Source of the DNA: GCA-016699835 sp964543905
GTDB taxonomy: Bacteria; Planctomycetota; Phycisphaerae; Phycisphaerales; UBA1924
NCBI GenBank assembly: GCA_964543905.1
Contig: CAZIZO010000001.1
Span: 248,001-312,000, forward strand
Reading direction: 5' to 3'
Length of the DNA stretch: 64,000 nt
This document shows positions 36,097 to 45,037 of this stretch, one piece after another; position 1 is the stretch's first letter; every line of letters starts with the position of its first letter. The position numbers and the translations under genes are program-made. The notes under the pieces were generated by a model, which saw nothing but the letters and a program-made list of their open reading frames with translations, searched no databases and was not told the origin of the DNA.

Positions 36097-37377
36097 ATGT
36101 CATCGCCTTCGACACCCGGCCTGCGTTGCGGGAGCGGGCTTTCGTCCAACCCCGATTCACTGGCGGCCGCGGCGCAGGCGTGTGAGGGCGTGCGCCAGGG
36201 GCTGGGAGAGGGCGGGTGTGATGTGGCGTTGGTGTTCTTCTCGCCTCACCATGTGGACGAGGCGGAAGTGGTGGTGCGGACGATCCGCGAGCGGCTCGAG
36301 CCCGAAACGCTCGTGGGCATGTCGTCGCAGGCGGTGATCGGTGGGGAGATCGAACTCGAGCGGGCGCCGGGGATCTCGATCTTGGCGTTGAGGATGCCGG
36401 GCGTGGCGGTGCATCCGTTCACGCTGGAGCATTTGGACCCCGCGGACACGTCGCCCGGTTCGGAGGAGCGGTTTCGCACGACGCTCGCGTGCGGAGGGGA
36501 GTGCCGGGGGACGTTCCTGTTCGCGGACCCGTTCAGCGTGCCGCTGGTGAAGTTGCTCCCGGCGATGAACCGGGCGCGGCGTGACTGTCCCGGGCCGTTG
36601 ATGGGCGCGATCGCGTCGGGAGGGCGCTCGGCGGGGGACAACGTGATCGTGCTGAACGGACAACTGCACCGCGCGGGCGCGGTGGGGCTGACGCTGAGCG
36701 GGGCGGTGCAGGTGGATGCGATCGTCTCGCAGGGGTGCAGGCCGATCGGGCCGACGGCGGTGGTCACGAAAGCGAAGGGGAACGTGATCTTCGAACTGGG
36801 GGGCAAGCCGACGGCGGAGGTGATGCGAGAGGCGATTTTGTCGCTGGGCGAACGGGCGAAGGACGTGCTGAACGATGGGCTGCACGTTGGGCGCGTGGTG
36901 AATGAATACAAGGAGCGTTTCGGGCGCGATGACTTCCTGATCCGCAACGTCGTGGGCCTGGACCCCAAGAGCGGTGGCATGGCGGTGAACGACATCGTGA
37001 GGGTGGGGATGACGATCCGGTTTCACGTGCGCGATCGGGCCACGGCGAGCGAGGACTTGGCGATGCTGCTGGACGGGGAGAAACTGCACGGCAGGCCGGC
37101 GGGCTGTTTGCTGCTGACGTGCAACGGGCGCGGGCAGAAGTTGTTTGCGGCACCGAACCATGACGCGAGCGCGATCGTGCGCGCGTTTGAGCCGCCACGA
37201 GCGGGCGAGGAACTGGCGCGAGGCGGGACTCCCATCGAGCCTGGAGCGCACGGAGCGCCCCTGCCGCTGGCGGGGTGCTTTGCCGCGGGCGAGATTGGTC
37301 CTGTTGGAGACGCGAGGGAGAGTTTTTTGCACGGGCACACGGCGTGCGCGGCGTTGTTTCGCATGCCTCAGGCGTGA
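36097..37377 (+). CDS. FIST-domain (FIST_N and FIST_C) sensory-type protein
   Basis: A 426-residue cytoplasmic protein. The N-terminal half ('VALVFFSPHHVDEAEVVVRT', 'ETLVGMSSQAVIGGEIELER') and the central block ('MGAIASGGRSAGDNVIVLNG', 'GAVGLTLSGAVQVDAIVSQG') match the FIST_N domain; the C-terminal half ('GLDPKSGGMAVNDIVRVGMT', 'LTCNGRGQKLFAAPNHDASA', 'PLAGCFAAGEIGPVGDA') matches FIST_C. FIST proteins are thought to bind small ligands such as amino acids in signal transduction. The ATG at 36097 is chosen over a TTG 21 bases upstream. It lies 33 bases after the OPT transporter gene, so it may be co-transcribed with it and sense its substrate. Confidence 0.87.
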   Translation: MSSPSTPGLRCGSGLSSNPDSLAAAAQACEGVRQGLGEGGCDVALVFFSPHHVDEAEVVVRTIRERLEPETLVGMSSQAVIGGEIELERAPGISILALRMPGVAVHPFTLEHLDPADTSPGSEERFRTTLACGGECRGTFLFADPFSVPLVKLLPAMNRARRDCPGPLMGAIASGGRSAGDNVIVLNGQLHRAGAVGLTLSGAVQVDAIVSQGCRPIGPTAVVTKAKGNVIFELGGKPTAEVMREAILSLGERAKDVLNDGLHVGRVVNEYKERFGRDDFLIRNVVGLDPKSGGMAVNDIVRVGMTIRFHVRDRATASEDLAMLLDGEKLHGRPAGCLLLTCNGRGQKLFAAPNHDASAIVRAFEPPRAGEELARGGTPIEPGAHGAPLPLAGCFAAGEIGPVGDARESFLHGHTACAALFRMPQA

Positions 37378-37558
37378 GCGCGGACCACTCGACCGACCTC
37401 GAATCGGGCCCTATGGCGGTGCGGGGGCGAGGAGGAAGCCGGGCGTTGGACGACACCCGAAGGCTCGCCGGATGGGCGTGGGCGCTCTACGCTGTCGGCG
37501 TGGGGGGGTGGTGACGCGGCATGTCGCGTCGGTAGATCGGACCCAAAGCGAGCGGCCC

Positions 37559-38632
37559 ATGCTGAACATTGATCTCTTGAAGCGTCTTTCCGAGACTCCA
37601 GGCGTTCCCGGACGAGAGGAGCGCGTGCGCGACCTGATCGAGAAGGAGGTCGCGGGGCTGTTTGACTCGATCACGACGGACCCGATGGGCTCGCTGATCT
37701 GCCGACGGAGTCCACGGGGCAAGGGTGGCAAGGGCAAGTCGGGCGGGACGCCCACGAAGGTGATGCTGCTGTGCCACATGGACGAGATCGGTTTTTACGT
37801 CTCGTCGATCGACAAGAACGGGTTTCTTTATGTGAACGCGGCCGGGGGCTTTGATCCACGGAACTTGTTCTCGCGACGCGTCTTGGTGTGCACGGAGGAC
37901 GGGGACCTCGTGGGCGTGATGAACCCGGGGGGGAGGCCGATCCACATCTCGAGCGCGAAGGACCGCGAGAAGGTCCCGGAGGTGAAGGAGTTCTTCATCG
38001 ACATCGGACTTCCCGCGGAGAAGGTGAAAAAGAAGGTCAAGATCGGCGATTATGTGGTGATGCACGAGCCGGCGATGGAGGTGGGCGACAAGGTGGTGGG
38101 CAAGGCGATGGACAATCGCGTGGCGTGCTGGTTGGGGATCGAGGCGATCCGGGCTCTTGAAGAGAAGCACGGCGGGAATCACGCGTGCGAAGTGATCGTG
38201 GCGTTCACGACGCAGGAAGAAGTCGGGTTGCGCGGGGCCAAGACGGCGAGCCACGCGGTGCTGCCCGATATCGGGATCGGGATCGACGTGACGCTCGCGT
38301 GCGACACGCCGGGTGTTCCGGACGAGGAGAGCGTGAGCAAGCACGGGCAGGGCTACGCGCTGCACATCAAGGACTCGTCGTTCATCAGCGATTACAAGTT
38401 GGTGCAGGAGTTTGAGGCCCTGTCCAAGAAGAAGCGCATCCCGTATCAGCGGAGCATCCTGGCGGCGGGCGGACAGGACGGCGCGGCAGCGCAGCAGGCG
38501 GCGGCGGGGGCACGGGCGATCGGGATCACGGTCGGCACGCGCTACATCCACACCGTGACCGAGATGATCGACAAGAAGGACCTTGCCGCGGCGCGAGACA
38601 TCCTCGCGGCCTACCTGGCCGAGGTCAGGTAG
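37559..38632 (+). CDS. M42-family metallo-aminopeptidase
   Basis: A 357-residue cytoplasmic peptidase of the M42 (glutamyl aminopeptidase/tetrahedral TET) family, which needs two metal ions. 'LLKRLSETPGVPGREERVRD' begins the chain, 'VMLLCHMDEIGFYVSSIDKN' contains the first metal histidine, 'VGKAMDNRVACWLGIEAIRA' the bridging Asp, 'EVIVAFTTQEEVGLRGAKTA' the catalytic and metal glutamates, 'IGIGIDVTLACDTPG' the Asp ligand, and 'TRYIHTVTEMIDKKDLAAA' the last histidine. It should trim short peptides after import. A lysine/glycine insert (residues ~52-65) is unusual. It faces the convergent dockerin-type gene across a strong terminator. Confidence 0.94.
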   Translation: MLNIDLLKRLSETPGVPGREERVRDLIEKEVAGLFDSITTDPMGSLICRRSPRGKGGKGKSGGTPTKVMLLCHMDEIGFYVSSIDKNGFLYVNAAGGFDPRNLFSRRVLVCTEDGDLVGVMNPGGRPIHISSAKDREKVPEVKEFFIDIGLPAEKVKKKVKIGDYVVMHEPAMEVGDKVVGKAMDNRVACWLGIEAIRALEEKHGGNHACEVIVAFTTQEEVGLRGAKTASHAVLPDIGIGIDVTLACDTPGVPDEESVSKHGQGYALHIKDSSFISDYKLVQEFEALSKKKRIPYQRSILAAGGQDGAAAQQAAAGARAIGITVGTRYIHTVTEMIDKKDLAAARDILAAYLAEVR

Positions 38633-38661
38633 ACCTCCGTCCGCGGGGGGCGCGCGACGAG

Positions 38662-38695
38662 AAAACGCCCGGACCGGAACGTCCAGTCCGGGCGT
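38662..38695 (-). terminator. Rho-independent terminator between convergent genes
   Basis: A perfect 10-base stem (ACGCCCGGAC ... GTCCGGGCGT at 38665-38695) is followed on the minus strand by TTTTC. It follows the stop of the dockerin-type gene at 38710 and may also stop plus-strand transcripts from the M42 gene. Confidence 0.8.
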
Positions 38696-38709
38696 GGTGA
38701 GCGTGCGAA

Positions 38710-40542
38710 CTAGCAGCCGAGTTCGAAGCGGTGGAGGTAGTAGAGCAGGTCGTCGATGGTCACGCCGCCGTCGCGGGTGCCGGTGAAGGAGCCGTCGTCG
38801 ACGTCGGCCTGGATGACGCCGAGTTCGAAGATCCAGAGGTACCAGAGGAGGTCGTCGATCGTCACGCCGGCGTCGGGCGTTCCGGTGAAGGAGCCGTCGT
38901 CCACATCGGCGAGGCAGTGGTAGACGACCCAGATGGAACTGCGACCGTCGAGGATGTAGAGCGAGGGATTGCCCCGGAAGGCGTATGGCCCGGTATCCAC
39001 AAACATGAGGTAGGCGGCTCCGGGCAGCCCATTGATGAATGGACGCACCACGCCGTTTGGATCGACGATGTCGACGGTGCCGTTGACGAGGTTGGCGACG
39101 TACAACTCGTTGGTGAAGAGGTCCTGACCGGTGCCGAAGGCGAGGCCCTCGATGCCGGGTGCGAGCACGAAGCGTGGGACCACGGCACCAACGGGCGTGA
39201 TCGAGAAGACCTGACCCGAGTTGTACGAGGTGGCCCACAGGTTGCCGGGGAGGTAGCCCGTGGCGCCGGCGGTGAGATCGAACGTGAAGTAGCGGACATC
39301 GAGGTTGGGCATGGGGGCGAAGGGCATGGTGGCGCCGTTCGGCAGAGAGCGGTAGATGCCGTCGGTCGCGTCGGGGCCCCAATCGCTGAGGTAGAGGAAT
39401 CCGCCGTAGCGGAAGCCGGGGGTTCGATCAAACTGGGCCTGGGCTGCCCCGGGCACGTTGCCCGTGGGCAAGCCGAAAGGCCCCCATGCGCCGTTCGGAC
39501 GGACGAGTTGCAGGGGGGCGCCGCCGGCGGGCACGCCGTACATGGCTGCCGGACCGCCGTAGAGGCCCAACGTGGGCGACTTGAGATTCTCGATGAGGCC
39601 ATCGAGGTCCAACCCGAAGGTTGGGCTGGGCATGGGGAAGGGATTGGTGAAGGGAATGGGATTCCCGATCGGATCGATGCGGATGATCTCGGGCGAGCCG
39701 AGTTGATCGATGTACATCTCGGGAATGAAGGGGGAGGCCCCCGGGGTGGCGATCAAGCCGAACTTCGGGGAGGCCAGCGGCGGGAGACCCGCGGCGGAGC
39801 CCGCGAAGGGCGACACGATCAGGCCCGGGACCGTGGTTTGGATCGGGGGCCGAATCACCCGCAGGCTGTCCCATGCGTTCCACTGGAAGAATGGCGGGAA
39901 TGGGACGCCGGGTGGCGGCGCCGGAAAGACACCTTGCCGTCCCGATTCATTGAGACGGATCGACACGACCTGAGTCAAGTCGAACCCGGGTTGATCGGCA
40001 TACACCCACCCGGGTGGCGGCGTGCCTCCTTCGGGGTTGATTTCGTAGATATTCCACCCGAGCGGGGGCATGGGGAGGAACCAGCCGCGTGAGAACCCGT
40101 TCGCATCGATCAGTTCGAGAGAGACATCCCAGATTCCCGGCGGCGCATTGACGGTGAAGCGGATGCGCCGCCCGAAGAGGCTAGGGTCCTGCGCGTAATC
40201 AAACTGCCAGGCGGCGACGGCCAGCCCGGGAATCGTCGGCGGCTCCCACCCCATCATCAGCGCTTCTTGCCCCTCGTACGGGTAATCCGGGAACAGCACC
40301 GAGGATTGCATGACGAACGGCCCGCCCTGCGAGAGATAGAACTCCTGCGCGACGAAGGTCATGGTGTCCTGCCCCGCGATGACGGGGCGAACGCGCCCTT
40401 GTGGGATCCCCTGCAGCGCCTGGGTCCACGGCATGGACGTTCCGGAGCCAAACTCAAACTCGGGCGATCCCAATACTTGAGCGCCCGCGAACAGCATGGT
40501 GGCCGCGAGCCCGAATCGACATGTCGAACGTAGGGTGTGCAT
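38710..40542 (-). CDS. Secreted protein with two C-terminal GC-type dockerin-like modules
   Basis: A 610-residue exported protein with a signal peptide (residues ~1-25). The body has a PEP-CTERM-like or lectin-like sandwich ('IRFTVNAPPGIWDVSLELID') and a region of repeated beta-type segments ('GLAFGTGQDLFTNELYVANL') suggestive of a propeller. It ends with two near-identical ~30-residue modules: 'ADVDDGSFTGTPDAGVTIDD' plus 'LLWYLWIFELG', then 'ADVDDGSFTGTRDGGVTIDD' plus 'LLYYLHRFELGC'. Each has a DxDDGS-type calcium loop followed by a helix, the pattern of the GC-type dockerin-like anchor common in Phycisphaerales. No cohesin partner is visible. A good AGGAG precedes the start. Confidence 0.85.
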   Translation of the reverse strand: MHTLRSTCRFGLAATMLFAGAQVLGSPEFEFGSGTSMPWTQALQGIPQGRVRPVIAGQDTMTFVAQEFYLSQGGPFVMQSSVLFPDYPYEGQEALMMGWEPPTIPGLAVAAWQFDYAQDPSLFGRRIRFTVNAPPGIWDVSLELIDANGFSRGWFLPMPPLGWNIYEINPEGGTPPPGWVYADQPGFDLTQVVSIRLNESGRQGVFPAPPPGVPFPPFFQWNAWDSLRVIRPPIQTTVPGLIVSPFAGSAAGLPPLASPKFGLIATPGASPFIPEMYIDQLGSPEIIRIDPIGNPIPFTNPFPMPSPTFGLDLDGLIENLKSPTLGLYGGPAAMYGVPAGGAPLQLVRPNGAWGPFGLPTGNVPGAAQAQFDRTPGFRYGGFLYLSDWGPDATDGIYRSLPNGATMPFAPMPNLDVRYFTFDLTAGATGYLPGNLWATSYNSGQVFSITPVGAVVPRFVLAPGIEGLAFGTGQDLFTNELYVANLVNGTVDIVDPNGVVRPFINGLPGAAYLMFVDTGPYAFRGNPSLYILDGRSSIWVVYHCLADVDDGSFTGTPDAGVTIDDLLWYLWIFELGVIQADVDDGSFTGTRDGGVTIDDLLYYLHRFELGC

Positions 40543-40898
40543 CGCTGTACTCCTGGACCTCGCCGCGAATCAAGACGGCGACCCGCGTGGATGAGGCACC
40601 AACAGGCTTGCGACGAACGCCGTCTTCGACCACGAGAAATCTTCCCCGATCGTGTGTCGGCGTGGCATCTCGCGGCCCGCACCATGGGGAATCGAGCGAG
40701 AACGCGCGTCGAACCACCCGAACATCGCCTACATCGCGTCGGCACCCGTCGGTCGAGCGCGATGCACGCCGATGCCGGAAATTTGCTTATGGATTCCACT
40801 CCCCCCACGTCCTTTGCTCCCTTCGAACTCACCGCCCGCACGACGATTGCGTGGAACGGCCTGCGGGTCGAGTGGAGTCATTCGCGAAAGGAAGGACC
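40543..40898. other. Divergent regulatory spacer between the two dockerin-type genes
   Basis: 356 bases separate the start codons of two divergently read dockerin-type genes, so the region must hold both promoters. A short AT-richer patch (AAATTTGCTTATGG) lies at about 40778-40791. No unambiguous -35/-10 pair could be placed and no conserved reading frame was found. The plus-strand ribosome-binding site AAAGGAAGGA is at its right end. Confidence 0.5.
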
Positions 40899-41744
40899 AT
40901 GAATCGCCTCCTCAACAACTCGGTGATCGTTGCGTTGCTTGCGCTTTCCGGGACGGCGTTGGGCGTGGACCGAGTCGTGGAGCAGAACTTTGACCGTCCG
41001 CAACTGGACCGCTGGGTGTGCGTGACGGAGCAGCACGGCTTCCAGATGCACATCGTGGACGGGCTCGCCATGTTCTCGAAGATCCCCGGCTTGGAGGACG
41101 GCCTTGTGCGCCTCAACGGCACGTATGAGATCGAGGGCGACTTTGTCGCCCGTGTGCTCGCCCATCGCTCGGACCTGAACAGCACGGGCGAGATGGGCCT
41201 CGTGGGCTACTTCCGCAGCGGGGAGTTTGTGGACATCTTCTTCAACGGGAACACCTTCATCAACGCCAACATGTTCCAGACCTGCGACGGCGGCTCCGAG
41301 TTTGTCGCGAACAGCGACCCCACCGTGGAGTTCACGATTCGGCGTGTGGGCCAGACGGTTTCGCTCTCTTACAGCACGGGCGACGGCGACACGCTGCTGC
41401 ACGAGCACTCCGGGCCGTGCCTCGCAACGCCCATCAAACTGGGCCTGTTCCTCGTCAGCGAGTATCGGACTCCGGAGCCGCTCTCGGGCTGGTTCGACAA
41501 CTGGGTCGTGAGCGCGGGCACCATCAACCAGCAGGGCTGCATCGCCGACCTGGATAACGGCACGTTCCAAGGCCGCCGCGATTGCGGCGTGACGATCGAT
41601 GATCTGATCTACTTCCTGAACTGCTACGGTCAAGGCCTGCCGGATGCGGACATGGACGACGGCTCCTTGACCGGGACGCTCGATGGGGGGGTGACGATCG
41701 AAGACCTGCTGTACTACCTCGATCACTACTACGCCGGCTGCTGA
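40899..41744 (+). CDS. Secreted dockerin-type protein with a concanavalin-like N-terminal domain
   Basis: A 281-residue exported protein: signal peptide to residue ~22, then a beta-sandwich-like domain ('VVEQNFDRPQLDRWVCVTEQ', 'LAMFSKIPGLEDGLVRLNGT', 'FTIRRVGQTVSLSYSTGDGD', 'WFDNWVVSAG') that resembles concanavalin-like lectin/glucanase folds, and two C-terminal calcium-loop modules ('ADLDNGTFQGRRDCGVTIDD' with 'LIYFLNCYGQG', and 'ADMDDGSLTGTLDGGVTIED' with 'LLYYLDHYYAGC'). The modules match those of the divergent gene, so the two proteins probably share a surface anchor or partner. A terminator follows. Confidence 0.86.
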   Translation: MNRLLNNSVIVALLALSGTALGVDRVVEQNFDRPQLDRWVCVTEQHGFQMHIVDGLAMFSKIPGLEDGLVRLNGTYEIEGDFVARVLAHRSDLNSTGEMGLVGYFRSGEFVDIFFNGNTFINANMFQTCDGGSEFVANSDPTVEFTIRRVGQTVSLSYSTGDGDTLLHEHSGPCLATPIKLGLFLVSEYRTPEPLSGWFDNWVVSAGTINQQGCIADLDNGTFQGRRDCGVTIDDLIYFLNCYGQGLPDADMDDGSLTGTLDGGVTIEDLLYYLDHYYAGC

Positions 41745-41795
41745 AGACCCGGCGTGCAGGCACGCCGATCCATGAGAGCCCAACCCCCATCGGGT

Positions 41796-41831
41796 CCCGC
41801 GGAGTGGACCACGACTCCGCGGGGCCTTTTT
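41796..41831 (+). terminator. Rho-independent terminator of the dockerin-type gene
   Basis: A perfect 10-base stem (CCCGCGGAGT at 41796-41805, ACTCCGCGGG at 41814-41823) with an 8-base loop, followed by GCCTTTTT. It lies 51 bases after the stop at 41744. Confidence 0.88.
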
Positions 41832-41896
41832 CTCAGAGGCACTCTCCGTTGTGGGATGTGCGGGCCCGGGGCTCGCGCGAAGGGTGCCGTCTTTCG

Positions 41897-42637
41897 TCAA
41901 GCCTCCACGAGCCCTTCGCGGATGGCGAATCGCACGAGGTCGGCGCGGGCGGTGATGCCGAGTTTTTTCATGATGCGATCCTGATGACCATCGACGGTCT
42001 TGGGGCTTCGGGAGAGTTCGGTGGCGATCTCGTGGCGAGAGAGGCCCTTGCCGATGAGACGGAGGACCTCGACCTCGCGCTCGGTGAGGGAACTGATCGC
42101 GGTCGCGGGTGGGCCATCCGTGCCCGACGCGTCCGTGATGTGCCCGATGGTGAGGCACCGTTCGCGCACCTTCGGTCCCATGACAAACTGCCCATCGCCC
42201 GTGCGGGCGTGCGCGACGGCGTGGATTCCCTCGACCAAGTCGTGAAGATCGTCGCTCTTGGCGAAGTAGCCATCGGCGTGGCACTTGTACGCCGCGGTGA
42301 TGTATCCGTCTCGCACGTGGGCACTGAGAAAGATCACGCGCACGCTCGGCACGGCTCGCTTGAGGCGGTCGGCCATCTCGAAGGCGTCGGCGCCGGGCAT
42401 CTCGATGTCGAGCAGGACGATGTCGGGCTTGAGCCTGGAGACTTCATCCAGGAGACGATTCGCCTTGGGGAGCGCACCGACGACCTCGATGGTGCCTTCC
42501 ACCGCGAAGTGGGCCTTGAGTCCTTCGACGAGGAGTTGATGATCATCCACGCACAGCACGCGGAGTCCAGCGTCTTTCGGGCGTGCGGATGCGGGTGGGC
42601 GGTCGATTGAGTTTCGGCTGACGTTGATGCGTGACAC
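41897..42637 (-). CDS. NarL/LuxR-family response regulator
   Basis: A 246-residue two-component output protein. Residues ~25-145 form a receiver with acidic pair D31/D32, phospho-acceptor D77 (IVLLDIEMPG) and K127 (YFAKSDD). Residues ~182-246 form a LuxR-type helix-turn-helix ('LTEREVEVLRLIGKGLSRHE', 'IATELSRSPKTVDGHQDRIM', 'KKLGITARADLVRFAIREG'). It follows the histidine kinase gene by 18 bases in the same direction, so the two are a cognate pair. Its targets are probably the metabolic genes on its upstream side; that is inference. Confidence 0.94.
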   Translation of the reverse strand: MSRINVSRNSIDRPPASARPKDAGLRVLCVDDHQLLVEGLKAHFAVEGTIEVVGALPKANRLLDEVSRLKPDIVLLDIEMPGADAFEMADRLKRAVPSVRVIFLSAHVRDGYITAAYKCHADGYFAKSDDLHDLVEGIHAVAHARTGDGQFVMGPKVRERCLTIGHITDASGTDGPPATAISSLTEREVEVLRLIGKGLSRHEIATELSRSPKTVDGHQDRIMKKLGITARADLVRFAIREGLVEA

Positions 42638-42655
42638 GAGAACTCCTTTCTTGGA

Positions 42656-44707
42656 TCAGTCGCACGACACCACGCGACTGACCGCTTGTCGAAGCACGTT
42701 GAACTCGTCGGGCTTGGGCACCAGGATTGGATCGAGCGGAATCCATCGACGGAGCACGGGCTTGGACACCGCCCCGACCAGCACGAGGCGTCGGGCTCTT
42801 GGATCAGGCGTTCCAGCACTCGATCGCCACGCGCGGGCGGATTCGAGCGCGTCGAGACGTGGCTCGAGCACCCAGACGTTCGCACCGTCGGGCGACGATG
42901 TCACGCGCGCCTCAACCCCCGCGGCCTCGAAGAGTTGACGGAAGACGCCCGCGACACGCTGGTCGTTGAGCGAGATCGCGGCCGTGGTCGGACGCTTCGC
43001 CCCGTCGCCCGGGGCCGGAGACGTGGGCAAGAGGAGCGAGACGGTGGTGCCCTCACCGACCTTGGAATCCATGTGCACCGAACCGCCGACGTTGTGCACC
43101 ACGCGGGCGACGAGGGGCAGTCCTAGCCCCGTGCCGAGGCCACGGGGCTTGGTGGTGAAGAACATCTCGAAGGCTCGACGGCGGACTTCATCGGACATGC
43201 CGATGCCATTATCCTGAATCGAGAGCCGCACCATCGGCGTCCGGGCTCGGGCCGTGCCGGTCGTCGGAACAACGTCGGCCCGGATTCGGATGACGCCCTG
43301 GCGGCGAGCGCCCTTGGGGGGGCGAGGGATCGCCTGGCCCGCGTTGACCATGAGATTGAGCACCGCCTGGGTGAGGCGGTGCGGCGCGATCGCGACATCG
43401 GGGAGCGTCTCCGCACGACGGCCTCCGAACTCGGCGATGACACGAACGTGCATGGGGACCGCCTTACACAAGAGGACCCCCGTCTGCTCCCACCACCGTG
43501 CCAGGTTGGTGCGTCCGCCGTCGGGATACTCCGGGTCCATGGTGAGGAAGTGCAAGCCGTCGGCGAGATGCTGGAGGTAATCCACGCCGCGCTGGATGTG
43601 GTGGACCGCGGTTCGAACGGCGTCGCGGGCGTGAGGTCCACGCGCGGCGCCGGCAACGTGGAGTTGGGCCCGCATGGGGAGGAGCACGTTGTTCATGTCG
43701 TGCCCGAGCCCCGCGGCGAGCGTGCCGATCGACGCCATGCGCTCCTGCACGCGAGCGTGCTCCTCCGAGCGACGAAGGTCCGCGGTGCGTTCGGCCACGA
43801 GATGTTCGAGATTTTCGCGATGGTGGATCAGTTCGGATTCGACGCGCTTGCGGTCCGTGATGTCGATCGTGAAGCCCAGGAGGCGGACGGGCATGCCGGA
43901 CGCGTCGTGATCGATGCGTCCGTGCGAGTCCATCCACCTCACGCCGCGGACAGGGTGGCGGATGCGAAACTCACACTGGTAGTCGGAGTGGCTCGCCATC
44001 GCGCGATCGATGACCGTCGCAAACCGTTCGCGATCCTGCTCGACGATGCACGCGAGGCAGCATCGCCGGCACATGCGTTTCCCGCGCCGCACGCCCCAGA
44101 GTTCGTACATCTCGTCGGACCACCACGCGTTGTTGGTGCGCAGGTTCCAATCCCAGACGCCCGCCCTCGCGACGCGCATCGCCAGCCGCATGCGACGCTC
44201 GCTGGTTCGCAGCGACTCTTCGAGGTGGTGATGCTCGCTCAGGTCACGGATCACGCCGACAAAGAGCGGGGATTGCTCGCCGGGGAGGTGGGTGCGCGAG
44301 ATCGAGATTTCGACGGGAACCAGCGTGCCATCGCGACGCAGAGCCTCAAAGCGGCGCGGACGGCCGAGGACCCCGCTTCGTCCGGTGCGGAGGTGCCGGG
44401 CGACGTAGCCCGCGTGGGCCGAAGCGTGCGGCTCGGGCATGAGCAGGCTGACGGAACGCCCGACCAGGTCCGCGGGCTTCCAGCCGAAGACGCGGCGGAC
44501 GGCGTGGCTGGCGCTGAGCACGAGGCCGCTCGCGTCCATGGTGATGACCGGATCGAGCAGCGCCGCGAGTGTGGCGCGGTGGCGGGCCAACTCTTGAACA
44601 ACCCCCATCGGCAACCCGTCGGGATGGGGTGGCCGCACGGTGCCCTTCGCGTCTGGGGCGCCGCGGCCTCGTCGCGCAGGCGAAGATCGCGCGCGGATTC
44701 GTGCCAT
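42656..44707 (-). CDS. Soluble PAS-type sensor histidine kinase
   Basis: A 683-residue cytoplasmic kinase without membrane segments. Two PAS domains are visible: residues ~43-165 ('LLDPVITMDASGLVLSASHA', 'FEALRRDGTLVPVEISISRT') and ~172-290 ('MRLAMRVARAGVWDWNLRTN', 'LGFTIDITDRKRVESELIHH'). The second contains an unusual cysteine cluster CRRCCLAC (residues 213-220). The H-box 'IGTLAAGLGHDMNNVLLPM' gives H336. The ATPase domain has the N-box 'NLMVNAGQAI', the G1 box 'DNGIGMSDEV' and 'GTGLGLPLVARVV'. The last ~110 residues look like a receiver domain lacking the phospho-acceptor aspartate. The start is an ATG at 44707; a TTG two codons earlier is possible. Confidence 0.93.
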   Translation of the reverse strand: MARIRARSSPARRGRGAPDAKGTVRPPHPDGLPMGVVQELARHRATLAALLDPVITMDASGLVLSASHAVRRVFGWKPADLVGRSVSLLMPEPHASAHAGYVARHLRTGRSGVLGRPRRFEALRRDGTLVPVEISISRTHLPGEQSPLFVGVIRDLSEHHHLEESLRTSERRMRLAMRVARAGVWDWNLRTNNAWWSDEMYELWGVRRGKRMCRRCCLACIVEQDRERFATVIDRAMASHSDYQCEFRIRHPVRGVRWMDSHGRIDHDASGMPVRLLGFTIDITDRKRVESELIHHRENLEHLVAERTADLRRSEEHARVQERMASIGTLAAGLGHDMNNVLLPMRAQLHVAGAARGPHARDAVRTAVHHIQRGVDYLQHLADGLHFLTMDPEYPDGGRTNLARWWEQTGVLLCKAVPMHVRVIAEFGGRRAETLPDVAIAPHRLTQAVLNLMVNAGQAIPRPPKGARRQGVIRIRADVVPTTGTARARTPMVRLSIQDNGIGMSDEVRRRAFEMFFTTKPRGLGTGLGLPLVARVVHNVGGSVHMDSKVGEGTTVSLLLPTSPAPGDGAKRPTTAAISLNDQRVAGVFRQLFEAAGVEARVTSSPDGANVWVLEPRLDALESARAWRSSAGTPDPRARRLVLVGAVSKPVLRRWIPLDPILVPKPDEFNVLRQAVSRVVSCD

Positions 44708-45037
44708 AAACAAGCATACACCGTGGCCACGCTGTTCTCACCATGAAGGCGATTTTCATACGTTTGTACTTGGTTCGCAGGATGCATCGCCGGAACGAGT
44801 CCACAGGGATGGCGTTGCGTTTGGACGACCGCCGAGGGCCCATTCGATCGGGGAAGTTTCCGTGTTGTGTGGCCGGTGCGGTAGGGCGAAGATGATGACG
44901 TCGGGCGCACGGCATCCACGCCGGGCGACCACCGGCAAAGAGGGAGAGGCGCCGAACCCGACGCCACCGGATGCACGTACGTATACCCGAAGGGGCGATG
45001 CAGGCATTGGTTGATCGAGTTCGGCACAAGGTGCGCT
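44708..45037. other. Spacer upstream of the histidine kinase, without a convincing gene
   Basis: No protein-like frame in this ~330-base stretch. A 50-residue reading from an ATG near 44743 and a longer one in another frame with 'LCGRCGRAKMM' were judged spurious: both lack a ribosome-binding site and have arginine/proline-rich composition. The kinase promoter should lie here on the minus strand. Confidence 0.45.

Noticed and set aside
44640..45014. A plus-strand reading of 124 codons with a CxxC ('LCGRCGRAKMM')
   Set aside because: Most of it overlaps the kinase gene antisense, no ribosome-binding site, and composition unlike real proteins here.
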